DNA of 6,015 bases from Nitriliruptoraceae bacterium (GTDB lineage: Bacteria; Actinomycetota; Nitriliruptoria; Nitriliruptorales; Nitriliruptoraceae). Of the stretch, positions 1 through 4,624 are shown piece after piece. Under the pieces are notes generated by a model. That model had not been told where the DNA came from. It did no database searches and saw nothing but the letters and a program-made list of their open reading frames with translations. The DNA is taken from contig SKNP01000204.1 of assembly GCA_007120485.1 (NCBI GenBank), positions 1 to 6,015 on the forward strand. The letters run 5' to 3'. Both the position numbers and the translations under genes were made by a program. Each line of letters starts with the position of its first letter. Within the stretch, counting starts at the first letter, position 1.

Positions 1-1
1 C

Positions 2-748
2 GACCAGCCTGACGCTGACCGGGTCCTGGCCGCGCTGCTCGATGGGTTGCGCGCCGAGGGCCTGGACCTGCTCGACCGACGCGCTGCCGACTGGCAGCTG
101 GCCGCACGGATCGCGCTGCTGCGCCGCACCCTCGGCGGTGCGATGCCCGGGGATGCGGCGACCGGGGATGCGGCGGCCGGAGAGGTGGCCACCGGGGATG
201 CGGCGGCCGGAGAGGTGGCCACCGGGGATGCGGCGACCGGGGAGGCTTCGATCGGGCAGACGTGGCCGGACCTGAGCGATCGGGCCGTGCTGGCCGACGT
301 GGAGCGGATCGTGGGGCCGTTCCTGCTGCGGGCGCGGCGTCGGTCGCACCTGGCGTCGATCCGCTACCACGACGTGCTGCGGTCGCAGCTCACCCCGAGC
401 CAGGCATCCGAACTGGACCGGCTCGCCCCGACCCACCTGACCGTGCCGTCCGGCTCCCGCGTCCGGTTGGATTACCTCGACGGCGATCGCCCGGTCCTGG
501 CGGTCAAGCTCCAGGAGCTGTTCGGCGCCGTGTCCACACCGACGGTCGTTGACGGCCGCGTCCCGGTCCTGGTGCACCTGCTGTCGCCCGCTGGACGGCC
601 GGTGCAGGTCACCGGCGATCTCGCCGGCTTCTGGAAGCGCGGCTACCCGCAGGTCCGCGCCGAGCTCCGCGGCCGCTACCCCAAGCACCCCTGGCCGGAG
701 GATCCCACCACGGCCACCCCGACGGCACGGACCCGCCGGCGCGGGTGA
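2..748 (+). CDS. hrpB: ATP-dependent helicase HrpB, C-terminal part (5' end outside window)
   Basis: This is the 3' end of a DEAH-type helicase gene of the HrpB family. The frame is open from the window edge (it reads DQPDADRVLAALLDG at once), so the true start and the helicase motor domains lie upstream; the TTG at 47 is not a real start. The HrpB_C domain is clear: LAPTHLTVPSGSRVR from about 422, then VLAVKLQELFG, LLSPAGRPVQVTGDLAGFW, and the family's hallmark ending GYPQVRAELRGRYPKHPW followed by PEDP at 695-706. A short basic tail follows, and the gene stops at TGA 746-748. Between the helical segment ending LRRTLGG and the conserved WPDLSD block lies a 35-residue repeat insert (149-253) not typical of the family. 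HrpB proteins are DExH/D-box ATPases of poorly defined cellular role. The neighbouring genes give no functional hint, and this looks like a core gene at the edge of an insertion. Confidence 0.95.
   Translation, partial: DQPDADRVLAALLDGLRAEGLDLLDRRAADWQLAARIALLRRTLGGAMPGDAATGDAAAGEVATGDAAAGEVATGDAATGEASIGQTWPDLSDRAVLADVERIVGPFLLRARRRSHLASIRYHDVLRSQLTPSQASELDRLAPTHLTVPSGSRVRLDYLDGDRPVLAVKLQELFGAVSTPTVVDGRVPVLVHLLSPAGRPVQVTGDLAGFWKRGYPQVRAELRGRYPKHPWPEDPTTATPTARTRRRG
149..253 (+). repeat. In-frame 15-bp tandem repeat in hrpB (pentapeptide G-[DE]-x-A-x)
   Basis: Seven consecutive 15-bp units encode GDAAT, GDAAA, GEVAT, GDAAA, GEVAT, GDAAT and GEASI, the last one degenerate. At a larger scale there is an exact 30-bp duplication (164-193 and 194-223) encoding GDAAAGEVAT twice. 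Every unit is a multiple of three, so copy-number change would not break the frame. The insert sits in a linker between conserved blocks of the HrpB C-terminal region and probably forms a flexible acidic/alanine-rich loop. Confidence 0.93.
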
Positions 749-768
749 CGCGGACGTGAGTTCGGCGG
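748..768 (+). repeat. Left junction: 10-bp direct repeat plus 11-bp terminal inverted repeat
   Basis: ACGCGGACGT (748-757) is followed at once by GAGTTCGGCGG (758-768). The first base of the direct repeat is also the final A of the hrpB stop codon TGA. The insertion therefore lies immediately behind the gene and leaves its protein intact. Confidence 0.7.
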
Positions 769-971
769 GTGTTGCCGGATGGGCACGAACCGGCGTGGCT
801 GCTGTTGCTCGTGTGGTCAGATGAGCAGGGCGGCGGGGCGAGGTCACGGAGGTGAGAGCGCCCAGCCCGGGTGCTGACTCCGCGAGAGCACGGCGGCTCT
901 GTGCACCCAGGTCGACCGGCCGAACGGGGTAGGTCAGCTGGATCTGCAGGGGGCACTGGAGGTTTCGGAGT
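749..971. other. Non-coding left end of the cassette, with a possible bipartite stem-loop
   Basis: I see no convincing gene between the hrpB stop and the stop of the minus-strand orphan; the open frames here have no protein character. A two-part stem is possible. GGGTGC (869-874) can pair with GCACCC (903-908), enclosing AGAGC (885-889) paired with GCTCT (896-900) around a 6-base loop. It lies between two convergent genes and could end transcription from either side, but there is no U-run and the inner asymmetry is large. Confidence 0.3.
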
Positions 972-1457
972 TCATGGCTCGGGTTGGGCTGGGTTGGCTG
1001 GGACGAGGGTGTGGCTGTCGGAGTCGTCTGGCACCCAGCGGTCGAGGACGCGTCCATCGTTGTCGGTGCCCTCGACCTCGCTGACCGTGGGTGTGCAGCC
1101 GCGGTCGATGAGCGGCCCTGAGCAGGTGATGGGCCACCAGCCGAGGTAGTGGCGGTCATCGAGGCTAGCGGTTAGGGAGCGTCCGTCATCGAGGTGGATC
1201 GTGACCTGGTCGACGTCTTGGTCGATGCGGCCGTACAGCGCTTCGGTTGCTGCCTGTCCGGATGCTTCGAAGCGCGGGCGGGCATCGTGGACGTCGAGGG
1301 GCCGCTGCAATGGGGTGGCGGGCTCTGATGAGGTCCCAGTACCGCCGCCGCCGAGGCTCCGCGAGCCAGGCAGGGCCTCGTGCTGGTGGCAGTCGCTGAG
1401 TCGCACATCGGGCGCGACGTACAGAGCCCGAAGGTCCGTGGTGGCCGGCACGGGCAC
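972..1457 (-). CDS. Hypothetical protein, possibly 5'-truncated gene remnant
   Basis: I do not recognise a named family. The frame from about 1457 down to the TGA at 972-974 (complement) reads like real protein. The best segment is a beta-rich stretch including QVTIHLDDGRSLTASL and HYLGWWPITCSG, with GC-biased third codon positions. That pattern (a short adduct on a DGR turn followed by a Trp-Trp-Pro strand) is familiar from uncharacterised actinobacterial proteins that often have an N-terminal membrane or secretion segment. Three cysteines (SDC, ITC, RGC) fit an extracytoplasmic domain. The GTG at 1457 gives 161 residues but has no Shine-Dalgarno sequence. An upstream ATG at 1523 is in frame but overlaps the tacA promoter, and the codons between look non-coding. 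No signal peptide or membrane helix is visible. I infer that the 5' part was lost where the toxin-antitoxin module now sits; an intact small gene is the alternative. Confidence 0.5.
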   Translation of the reverse strand: MPVPATTDLRALYVAPDVRLSDCHQHEALPGSRSLGGGGTGTSSEPATPLQRPLDVHDARPRFEASGQAATEALYGRIDQDVDQVTIHLDDGRSLTASLDDRHYLGWWPITCSGPLIDRGCTPTVSEVEGTDNDGRVLDRWVPDDSDSHTLVPANPAQPEP

Positions 1458-1483
1458 GGCTCGGCCCGAGCGTGACCCGGACG

Positions 1484-1511
1484 TTGACGCCGTGGCACGT
1501 GGCCGTACATT
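1484..1511 (+). promoter_or_regulatory. Candidate sigma-70-type promoter of tacA-tacT
   Basis: TTGACG (1484-1489) and TACATT (1506-1511) are separated by 16 bp. They match the housekeeping -35 and -10 consensus at 5 of 6 and 4 of 6 positions. Transcription would start near 1518, giving a leader of about 20 bases that includes the ribosome binding site. The -10 element lies inside the tandem repeat, so repressor binding there would block polymerase. Confidence 0.45.
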
Positions 1512-1521
1512 GGCCGTACAC
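1500..1521 (+). promoter_or_regulatory. Tandem 11-bp repeat, probable TacA operator
   Basis: TGGCCGTACAT (1500-1510) is followed directly by TGGCCGTACAC (1511-1521), identical at 10 of 11 positions. Each copy contains the self-complementary GTAC core, spaced one DNA turn apart. Ribbon-helix-helix antitoxins bind such repeated sites co-operatively over their own promoter. The position, overlapping the candidate -10 box and ending 18 bases before the tacA start, fits autoregulation by the TacA-TacT complex. Confidence 0.5.
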
Positions 1522-1529
1522 ATAGAAGC

Positions 1530-1534
1530 GGAGG
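1530..1534 (+). promoter_or_regulatory. Ribosome binding site of tacA
   Basis: GGAGG lies 5 bases upstream of the ATG at 1540. It decides the start: the frame is open back to 1201, but the upstream part has no protein character and no other ribosome binding site. The ATG at 1535 is in a different frame. Confidence 0.75.
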
Positions 1535-1539
1535 ATGGC

Positions 1540-1821
1540 ATGGCGACGACCGAGCGTGCTCGCGCCGAACGCATCGAGTTCCGCACGACACCCGCCCTGC
1601 GGCGTCTCGTCGAGCGTGCCGTGGACGCTTCGGACACCACCCTGACCGACTTCGCGGAAGCCAGCCTGGTGTTCGCCGCGCAACGGGTCATGGCCGACCG
1701 GGACACCTTCACCCTGTCCGAGGACGCCGCGGCGGAGTGGGAGGCGATCAACGCCCGTCCCGCACGGGAACTGGAGGGTCTGCGCCGCCTGATGGCACGA
1801 CCCTCGCCGTTCGACGGGTGA
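1540..1821 (+). CDS. tacA: TacA-type (DUF1778) ribbon-helix-helix antitoxin
   Basis: This 93-residue protein is the antitoxin of a type II toxin-antitoxin pair. It should neutralise the GNAT toxin encoded next to it by direct binding, and repress the operon by binding DNA as a dimer. The N-terminal ribbon-helix-helix fold is visible: basic lead-in and strand ERIEFRTT (10-17), helix A at about 19-31, helix B starting TLTDFAEASLVFAAQ (34-48). The C-terminal part (LSEDAAAEWEAINARP, then LRRLMARPSPFDG) is the toxin-binding tail usual for DUF1778 proteins. Length and domain order match the family. The start is set by GGAGG at 1530-1534. Its stop overlaps the toxin start in GTGA (1818-1821), which indicates translational coupling. 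A promoter-like pair and a tandem repeat lie directly upstream. The gene sits inside the putative mobile cassette, where it could act as a stabiliser. Confidence 0.92.
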   Translation: MATTERARAERIEFRTTPALRRLVERAVDASDTTLTDFAEASLVFAAQRVMADRDTFTLSEDAAAEWEAINARPARELEGLRRLMARPSPFDG

Positions 1822-2339
1822 GCTACGAGCCACCCGAGCTGCTCGGGTCCACCCACGAGCCCGGCGCCTTCGTGTGTGCCTCCCCGGAGCAGACCGATTG
1901 GCTCGTCCGCCATGCCCGCCAGTCGATGGCAGCGGGCACCGCCAGAGTGTTCGTCGTGGTCCCGACCGACAGCCGTGAGGTCGTCGCGTACTACGCGTGG
2001 ACGATGGCGCACATCGACCTGGCAGACGCGCCCGCGCGGCTCCGCAAGGGCGCGGGTCGCTATCCCCAACCCGTCGCCTTGTTGGCACGACTCGGCGTCC
2101 ATCTCGAGCACGAACGACGGGGCCTGGGAGCGGCGCTGCTGCGCGATGTGATCCAGCGTACGGCCGCCATCAGCGACGACATCGGGTGTCGCGGACTGCT
2201 CGTGCACGCTGAGTCAGATGACGCGGCCGACTTCTACCGTCACCTCATCCCCGAGTTCGAAACGAGTCCGACCGACGAACTCCACCTCGTCCTGCTGCTC
2301 AAAGACATCAAACGAACACTGCAAGCCAAGCATCGATAG
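1818..2339 (+). CDS. tacT: TacT-type GNAT acetyltransferase toxin
   Basis: This 173-residue GNAT-fold protein is the toxin partner of the upstream DUF1778 antitoxin. Toxins of this family use acetyl-CoA to acetylate the amino group of aminoacyl-tRNA and so stop translation. The acetyl-CoA-binding motif is present as ERRGLGAALL (99-108), preceded by the strand LLARLGVHLE (88-97). The catalytic tyrosine of the family corresponds to FYRH (Tyr140). The C-terminal SPTDELHLVLLLKDIKRTL is also characteristic. I chose the GTG at 1818 because it overlaps the antitoxin stop in GTGA and gives the usual family length; the in-frame codons upstream are antitoxin DNA in another frame. The N-terminus lacks the common FDCG-type start, reading ELLGSTHEPGAFVCASPEQ. 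The last 60 bases are only about 52 percent G+C and include AAA lysine codons, unlike the flanking core genes, which fits horizontal acquisition. Confidence 0.92.
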   Translation: MSYEPPELLGSTHEPGAFVCASPEQTDWLVRHARQSMAAGTARVFVVVPTDSREVVAYYAWTMAHIDLADAPARLRKGAGRYPQPVALLARLGVHLEHERRGLGAALLRDVIQRTAAISDDIGCRGLLVHAESDDAADFYRHLIPEFETSPTDELHLVLLLKDIKRTLQAKHR

Positions 2340-2454
2340 CCCCCGGAGTCGCTGCGCAACGGCGTTGCGAACACGCGATCTGGACCGCCCGCTCATCCGC
2401 GACGGGCCATGACGTGCTCGACGGCAGCGCCCACCTTGGGGAGGAGGACCCTCG
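2340..2454 (+). other. Intergenic gap with a short palindrome after tacT
   Basis: The palindrome CGCAACG-G-CGTTGCG spans 2355-2369, starting 16 bases after the tacT stop. As RNA it would give a 6-bp stem with a 3-base loop. There is no U-run after it, so it may be a weak terminator or a protein-binding site. I see no convincing promoter for the downstream nucleotidyltransferase gene in the remaining bases. Confidence 0.35.
2438..2447 (+). promoter_or_regulatory. Strong ribosome binding site of the nucleotidyltransferase gene
   Basis: GGGGAGGAGG lies 7 bases upstream of the ATG at 2455, an almost ideal Shine-Dalgarno sequence and spacing. It fixes the start and is good evidence that the gene is translated. 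Confidence 0.8.
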
Positions 2455-3003
2455 ATGTCCGAACTGCCCGAGCCGCAGTGGTCGGCGCTTCGGACCTTGG
2501 CATCCGCCCTCAACGACGTCGAGGTGGAGTGGCGGCTCGGCGGCAGCGCTCTGCTCGCGATCTTCGGCGTAGACGCCGAGGTGCATGACCTCGACATCAC
2601 CGTCGCCGCGGATTCACTCGAGGCTGTCGAGGTCGCCTGCGAGGCATGGGTCCGACAGCGCCACGTTGGGGACGCGCCGCCGCCGTGGTGCAGCGACTGG
2701 CTGCTCAAGGCCAGTATCAACGACGCCGAGGTCGATCTGATCGGCGGATTCTGTGTACTGGGACCTTCGGGCCGGACCCATGTACCCCAGGATCTGGGCG
2801 GCATCCTCGACGTCGACGGCATCGAAGTGCCGTTGGCAGATCCGGCGGTGTGGTGGTGGGTCTACCGCATCTACAAGCCGACGAAGGCCGCTGCACTTGC
2901 GGACCGCATCCCACCGGAACGCCGTGATCGCGCTGTGGCGCGACTCGAGGGCAAGGACGGACCGCCGCAACAACCCGGTGAGCGGTGCTCCCCCCGTGGG
3001 TGA
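2455..3003 (+). CDS. Solitary nucleotidyltransferase-fold protein
   Basis: This 182-residue protein carries the signature of the DNA polymerase beta-like nucleotidyltransferase superfamily. The glycine-serine motif is GGSALLAIFG (29-38), the metal-binding pair is HDLDITV (Asp45 and Asp47), and a likely third acidic residue follows in AEVDLIGG (Asp94). All three acids are present, so it is probably catalytically competent. Such proteins transfer a nucleotide to a protein, RNA or small molecule; the group includes antibiotic adenylyltransferases, MNT antitoxins that AMPylate HEPN toxins, and AbiEii-like toxins. No HEPN gene or AbiEi-like partner lies next to it, so substrate and role are open. 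The C-terminal half has an aromatic-rich segment (VWWWVYRIYKPTKAAAL) and ends in a low-complexity polar tail. The start is supported by GGGGAGGAGG. It is the last gene in the putative cassette and may be independently transcribed, 115 bases after tacT. Confidence 0.78.
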   Translation: MSELPEPQWSALRTLASALNDVEVEWRLGGSALLAIFGVDAEVHDLDITVAADSLEAVEVACEAWVRQRHVGDAPPPWCSDWLLKASINDAEVDLIGGFCVLGPSGRTHVPQDLGGILDVDGIEVPLADPAVWWWVYRIYKPTKAAALADRIPPERRDRAVARLEGKDGPPQQPGERCSPRG

Positions 3004-3169
3004 TGGAGGCTCCCTCGAACGCCGCATCCACGGAGAACTCACATCATGGGCTCAACGCGCGCAGCCAACGGCCGCGCCAGGTCAACCCGACGCTCACCTC
3101 GCGGCCCTTGGCCGAAGAACCGCGTTCAGTGCCGGCGAGGCGTCGTTGTGGGTAGAACAGCGACCCTCG
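3004..3169. other. Non-coding right end of the cassette
   Basis: No convincing gene is seen between the nucleotidyltransferase stop and the right terminal repeat. An ATG at 3046 opens a frame that runs through the element end into the GC-rich tract, but it encodes only arginine- and proline-rich low-complexity sequence. A small hairpin CGGCC-CTT-GGCCG lies at 3102-3114 and could help end transcription, though it has only 5 base pairs and no U-run. Confidence 0.4.
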
Positions 3170-3190
3170 CCGCCGAACTCACGCGGACGT
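3170..3190 (+). repeat. Right junction: 11-bp terminal inverted repeat plus 10-bp direct repeat
   Basis: CCGCCGAACTC (3170-3180) is the exact reverse complement of the left terminal repeat, and it is followed at once by ACGCGGACGT (3181-3190), an exact direct copy of the left flank. Base composition changes sharply here, because the GC-rich tract starts just beyond the direct repeat. Confidence 0.7.
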
Positions 3191-3299
3191 GGCCCGGGCG
3201 TGCCCCGGTTCCGGGCTGGGCGTGGCCGGGGGACCCCGGGCGAGCCCCGGACCCGGCCGGGGCGTGCCCCCGGGAACCCGGATCTGGTCCCCGGGCCCG
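3191..3299. repeat. Extremely GC-rich tract with direct and inverted repeats
   Basis: By my count 85 of the 100 bases at 3191-3290 are G or C. The tract contains an 11-bp direct repeat GGGCGTGCCCC (3196-3206 and 3260-3270) and several inverted repeats, for example CCGGGG and CCCCGG at 3226-3239. There is no gene in it. In the inferred ancestral arrangement it was the whole spacer between convergent hrpB and the fructosamine-kinase gene, so it probably served as a two-way transcription stop. Confidence 0.6.
3269..3295 (-). terminator. Terminator-like hairpin of the minus-strand operon
   Basis: Starting 4 bases after the stop codon of the fructosamine-kinase gene, the minus-strand RNA can form a 10-bp stem: CCCGGGGACC (3295-3286) pairs with GGTTCCCGGG (3278-3269), including one G-U pair, around a 7-base loop. 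There is no following U-run, which is common for terminators in high-GC actinobacteria. Confidence 0.55.
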
Positions 3300-4100
3300 C
3301 TACCAGCCCAGCGCGTCGAGCCGGGCCGCCACCCCGCCCAGGTAGACGGCCCCGAACAGCCGCACGTGAACCAGCAGCGGCGGCAACTGCAGCAGGTCGC
3401 GGCGGCGCTCCCAGCCGGCGTCCAGGGGCCGGACCTCCTCGTAGCCACGCTGCATCGCCGGCGGGACCGAGCCGAACAGGTCCAGCATCGCCAGATCGAT
3501 CTCCGCGTCGGCGTGGTGCACCGCCGGGTCGATCAGCCACCGGTCGTCGAGCACGTTGCCGCTCCACAGGTCCCCGTGCACCAGGCTCGGCGCCACATCG
3601 TGGTCGGCGACCGCGTCCAGCCGCCCGTCGTGCATCGCCGCGTCGAGCCGCGTCGCCAGGTCCGACGGCAGGACGTCGAGGTGGGGCGCCAGCCGCTGCT
3701 CCGCGAGGAAGCGCGGCCACGAGGTCGTCCACGGGTTCGGCTGGGGGAGCGGACCGATCAGGTTGTCCCGGTGCCATCCGAAAGCGTCCGCGGTGGTGGT
3801 GTGCACGGTCGCCAGTTGCCGGCCCAACGTGTGCGGATCGCCCGGCCCGCTGACGTGCTCCAGCACCAGGACGTCCCCCTCGACGCCCAGCACCTGCGGG
3901 GTCGGACCACCCGCAGCACGCAGCGCATCCAACCCCTCGGCCTCCAGCTCCGCTGCGCCAGGGCAACGCTTGACGACCACGTCGCGACCGTCGTTCAACG
4001 TGGCGTGCCACACCTGGCCGACGTCTCCACCGGCCAGCGGGCGTGCGTCCGCCACGGCCGACAGCCCGGCCGGCAGCGCAGGAGGTCGGCTGGTCGGCAT
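3300..4100 (-). CDS. Fructosamine/ribulosamine 3-kinase family protein
   Basis: This 266-residue cytoplasmic kinase belongs to the fructosamine kinase family, distant relatives of aminoglycoside phosphotransferases. Family members phosphorylate the C3 hydroxyl of sugar adducts on protein amines; the phosphorylated adduct then falls off and the protein is repaired. Bacterial members mostly prefer ribulosamines and erythrulosamines. The sequence shows a glycine-rich lead-in GGDVGQVWHATL (24-35), the ATP-binding lysine in VVVKR (Lys44), a helix-C acidic residue in EAEGL (Glu55), hinge VLEHVSG, the catalytic loop LVHGDLWSGN (173-182, Asp177 as base) and a metal-binding IDPAVHHADAEIDLAM (Asp191). 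Length is slightly short of the usual 280-300. The ATG at 4100 shares one base with the phosphatase stop (TGATG), so translation is probably coupled; no separate Shine-Dalgarno sequence is visible. A terminator-like hairpin follows the stop. Confidence 0.93.
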   Translation of the reverse strand: MPTSRPPALPAGLSAVADARPLAGGDVGQVWHATLNDGRDVVVKRCPGAAELEAEGLDALRAAGGPTPQVLGVEGDVLVLEHVSGPGDPHTLGRQLATVHTTTADAFGWHRDNLIGPLPQPNPWTTSWPRFLAEQRLAPHLDVLPSDLATRLDAAMHDGRLDAVADHDVAPSLVHGDLWSGNVLDDRWLIDPAVHHADAEIDLAMLDLFGSVPPAMQRGYEEVRPLDAGWERRRDLLQLPPLLVHVRLFGAVYLGGVAARLDALGW

Positions 4101-4624
4101 CAGGGGGCCGGCCCGGTGCCATCGGACGTGGGCCCGTCCGCACCGCGCCCGTCGGTCCCGGCCACCGACGTGACCACCGCCGAAGCGGTGCGGCGGCAGA
4201 TCGCCACCACCTCGACGAACCCGTCCGCGCCGCCGTAGTACGGGTCCGGGACGTCCTCGGGGCCATCGGCGAGCGGGTCGTAGCTGCGGAACAACTCGAT
4301 GGGGGTGTCGACGCCCGTGTCGGCAGCGAGTCGTCGCAGATCGGCGAGGTTGGAGCGATCCATCGCGAGGACCAGGTCCGCGTCGGCGAGGGCGGCCGCG
4401 TCGACCTGCTCGGCCTGCCCGCCGAGCGTGAGCCCTTCCGCGGCCGCGGCGGATCGCATCCGCGCATCCGGGGGGTTGCCGACGTGCCACGAGCCGGTGC
4501 CGGCGGAGCGCACCTCGAGCTCGACGCCGGCATCCTCCGCGGCCTCCTGCAACGCGGCCTCCGCCGTCGGTGAGCGGCAGATGTTGCCCAGGCAGACGGT
4601 CAGGACCACGGGCGGCCGGCTCAT
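4100..4624 (-). CDS. Low-molecular-weight protein-tyrosine-phosphatase family protein
   Basis: This 174-residue cytoplasmic phosphatase shows the family's N-terminal P-loop VCLGNICRSPTAEA (10-23), with nucleophile Cys11 and Arg17 in a C-x5-R arrangement followed by Ser18, and the general-acid loop DPYYGG (Asp127). RSAGTGSW (39-46) and the LAMDRSNLADL helix (86-96) are also typical. The glycine- and aspartate-rich tail after about residue 155 is longer than in most members. Relatives dephosphorylate phosphotyrosine, often in control of polysaccharide assembly. A second known activity is hydrolysis of ribulosamine 5-phosphate and erythrulosamine 4-phosphate adducts on proteins, which feeds them to a fructosamine-kinase-family enzyme. 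The coupled kinase gene downstream favours that role here. The ATG at 4624 overlaps the LCP stop as ATGA, and the 3' end overlaps the kinase start by one base. Confidence 0.94.
   Translation of the reverse strand: MSRPPVVLTVCLGNICRSPTAEAALQEAAEDAGVELEVRSAGTGSWHVGNPPDARMRSAAAAEGLTLGGQAEQVDAAALADADLVLAMDRSNLADLRRLAADTGVDTPIELFRSYDPLADGPEDVPDPYYGGADGFVEVVAICRRTASAVVTSVAGTDGRGADGPTSDGTGPAP

Larger units (their letters stand above)
758..3180. mobile_element. Putative passenger-only mobile cassette with terminal inverted repeats and target duplication
   Basis: The left end starts GAGTTCGGCGG (758-768) and the right end finishes CCGCCGAACTC (3170-3180), an exact 11-bp inverted repeat. Directly outside both ends lies the same 10-bp sequence ACGCGGACGT (748-757 and 3181-3190), as expected of a target-site duplication. 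Removing the element plus one duplicate restores a short convergent intergenic region between the hrpB stop and the fructosamine-kinase stop. Inside are an orphan minus-strand gene fragment, tacA-tacT and a nucleotidyltransferase, with non-coding stretches of about 200 bp at the left end and 170 bp at the right. No transposase, integrase or resolvase is recognisable. This resembles mobile insertion cassettes, which carry IS ends around passenger genes and depend on a transposase supplied in trans. A 10-bp duplication fits the range seen in some IS4-like families, but I do not recognise these ends as belonging to a named IS. The repeats are directly visible; mobility is inferred. Confidence 0.62.

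Noticed and set aside
149..253. CRISPR-like array
   Set aside because: The units are contiguous without spacers and in frame inside hrpB; this is a coding tandem repeat.
609..956. Minus-strand frame opposite the end of hrpB
   Set aside because: The translation looks like a shadow of hrpB and non-coding DNA, with no recognisable motif.
1201..1539. N-terminal extension of the antitoxin frame to an ATG at 1201
   Set aside because: The extra residues have no domain character, are antisense to a better coding candidate, and the GGAGG at 1530-1534 marks the ATG at 1540.
1458..2207. Upstream continuation of the orphan minus-strand frame through the tacA-tacT region (411 codons in total)
   Set aside because: It is antisense to two well-recognised genes with third codon positions aligned, which keeps a frame open in GC-rich DNA; the translation there is arginine/serine-rich and lacks protein character.
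3035..3042. Extra copy of GAACTCAC resembling the inner part of the right terminal repeat
   Set aside because: Only 8 bases match and the flanks differ, so it may be chance; too weak to call a subterminal transposase site.
755..3183. Invertible (phase-variable) segment flanked by a 14-bp inverted repeat
   Set aside because: The inverted match extends to 14 bp only because the flanking direct repeat begins ACG and ends CGT. The precise direct repeats outside the ends favour insertion, and no invertase is present.
3046..3345. Small plus-strand gene of 99 residues
   Set aside because: It is arginine/proline-rich low complexity, runs across the element boundary and the GC-rich tract into the kinase gene, and has only a weakly placed GGAG upstream.
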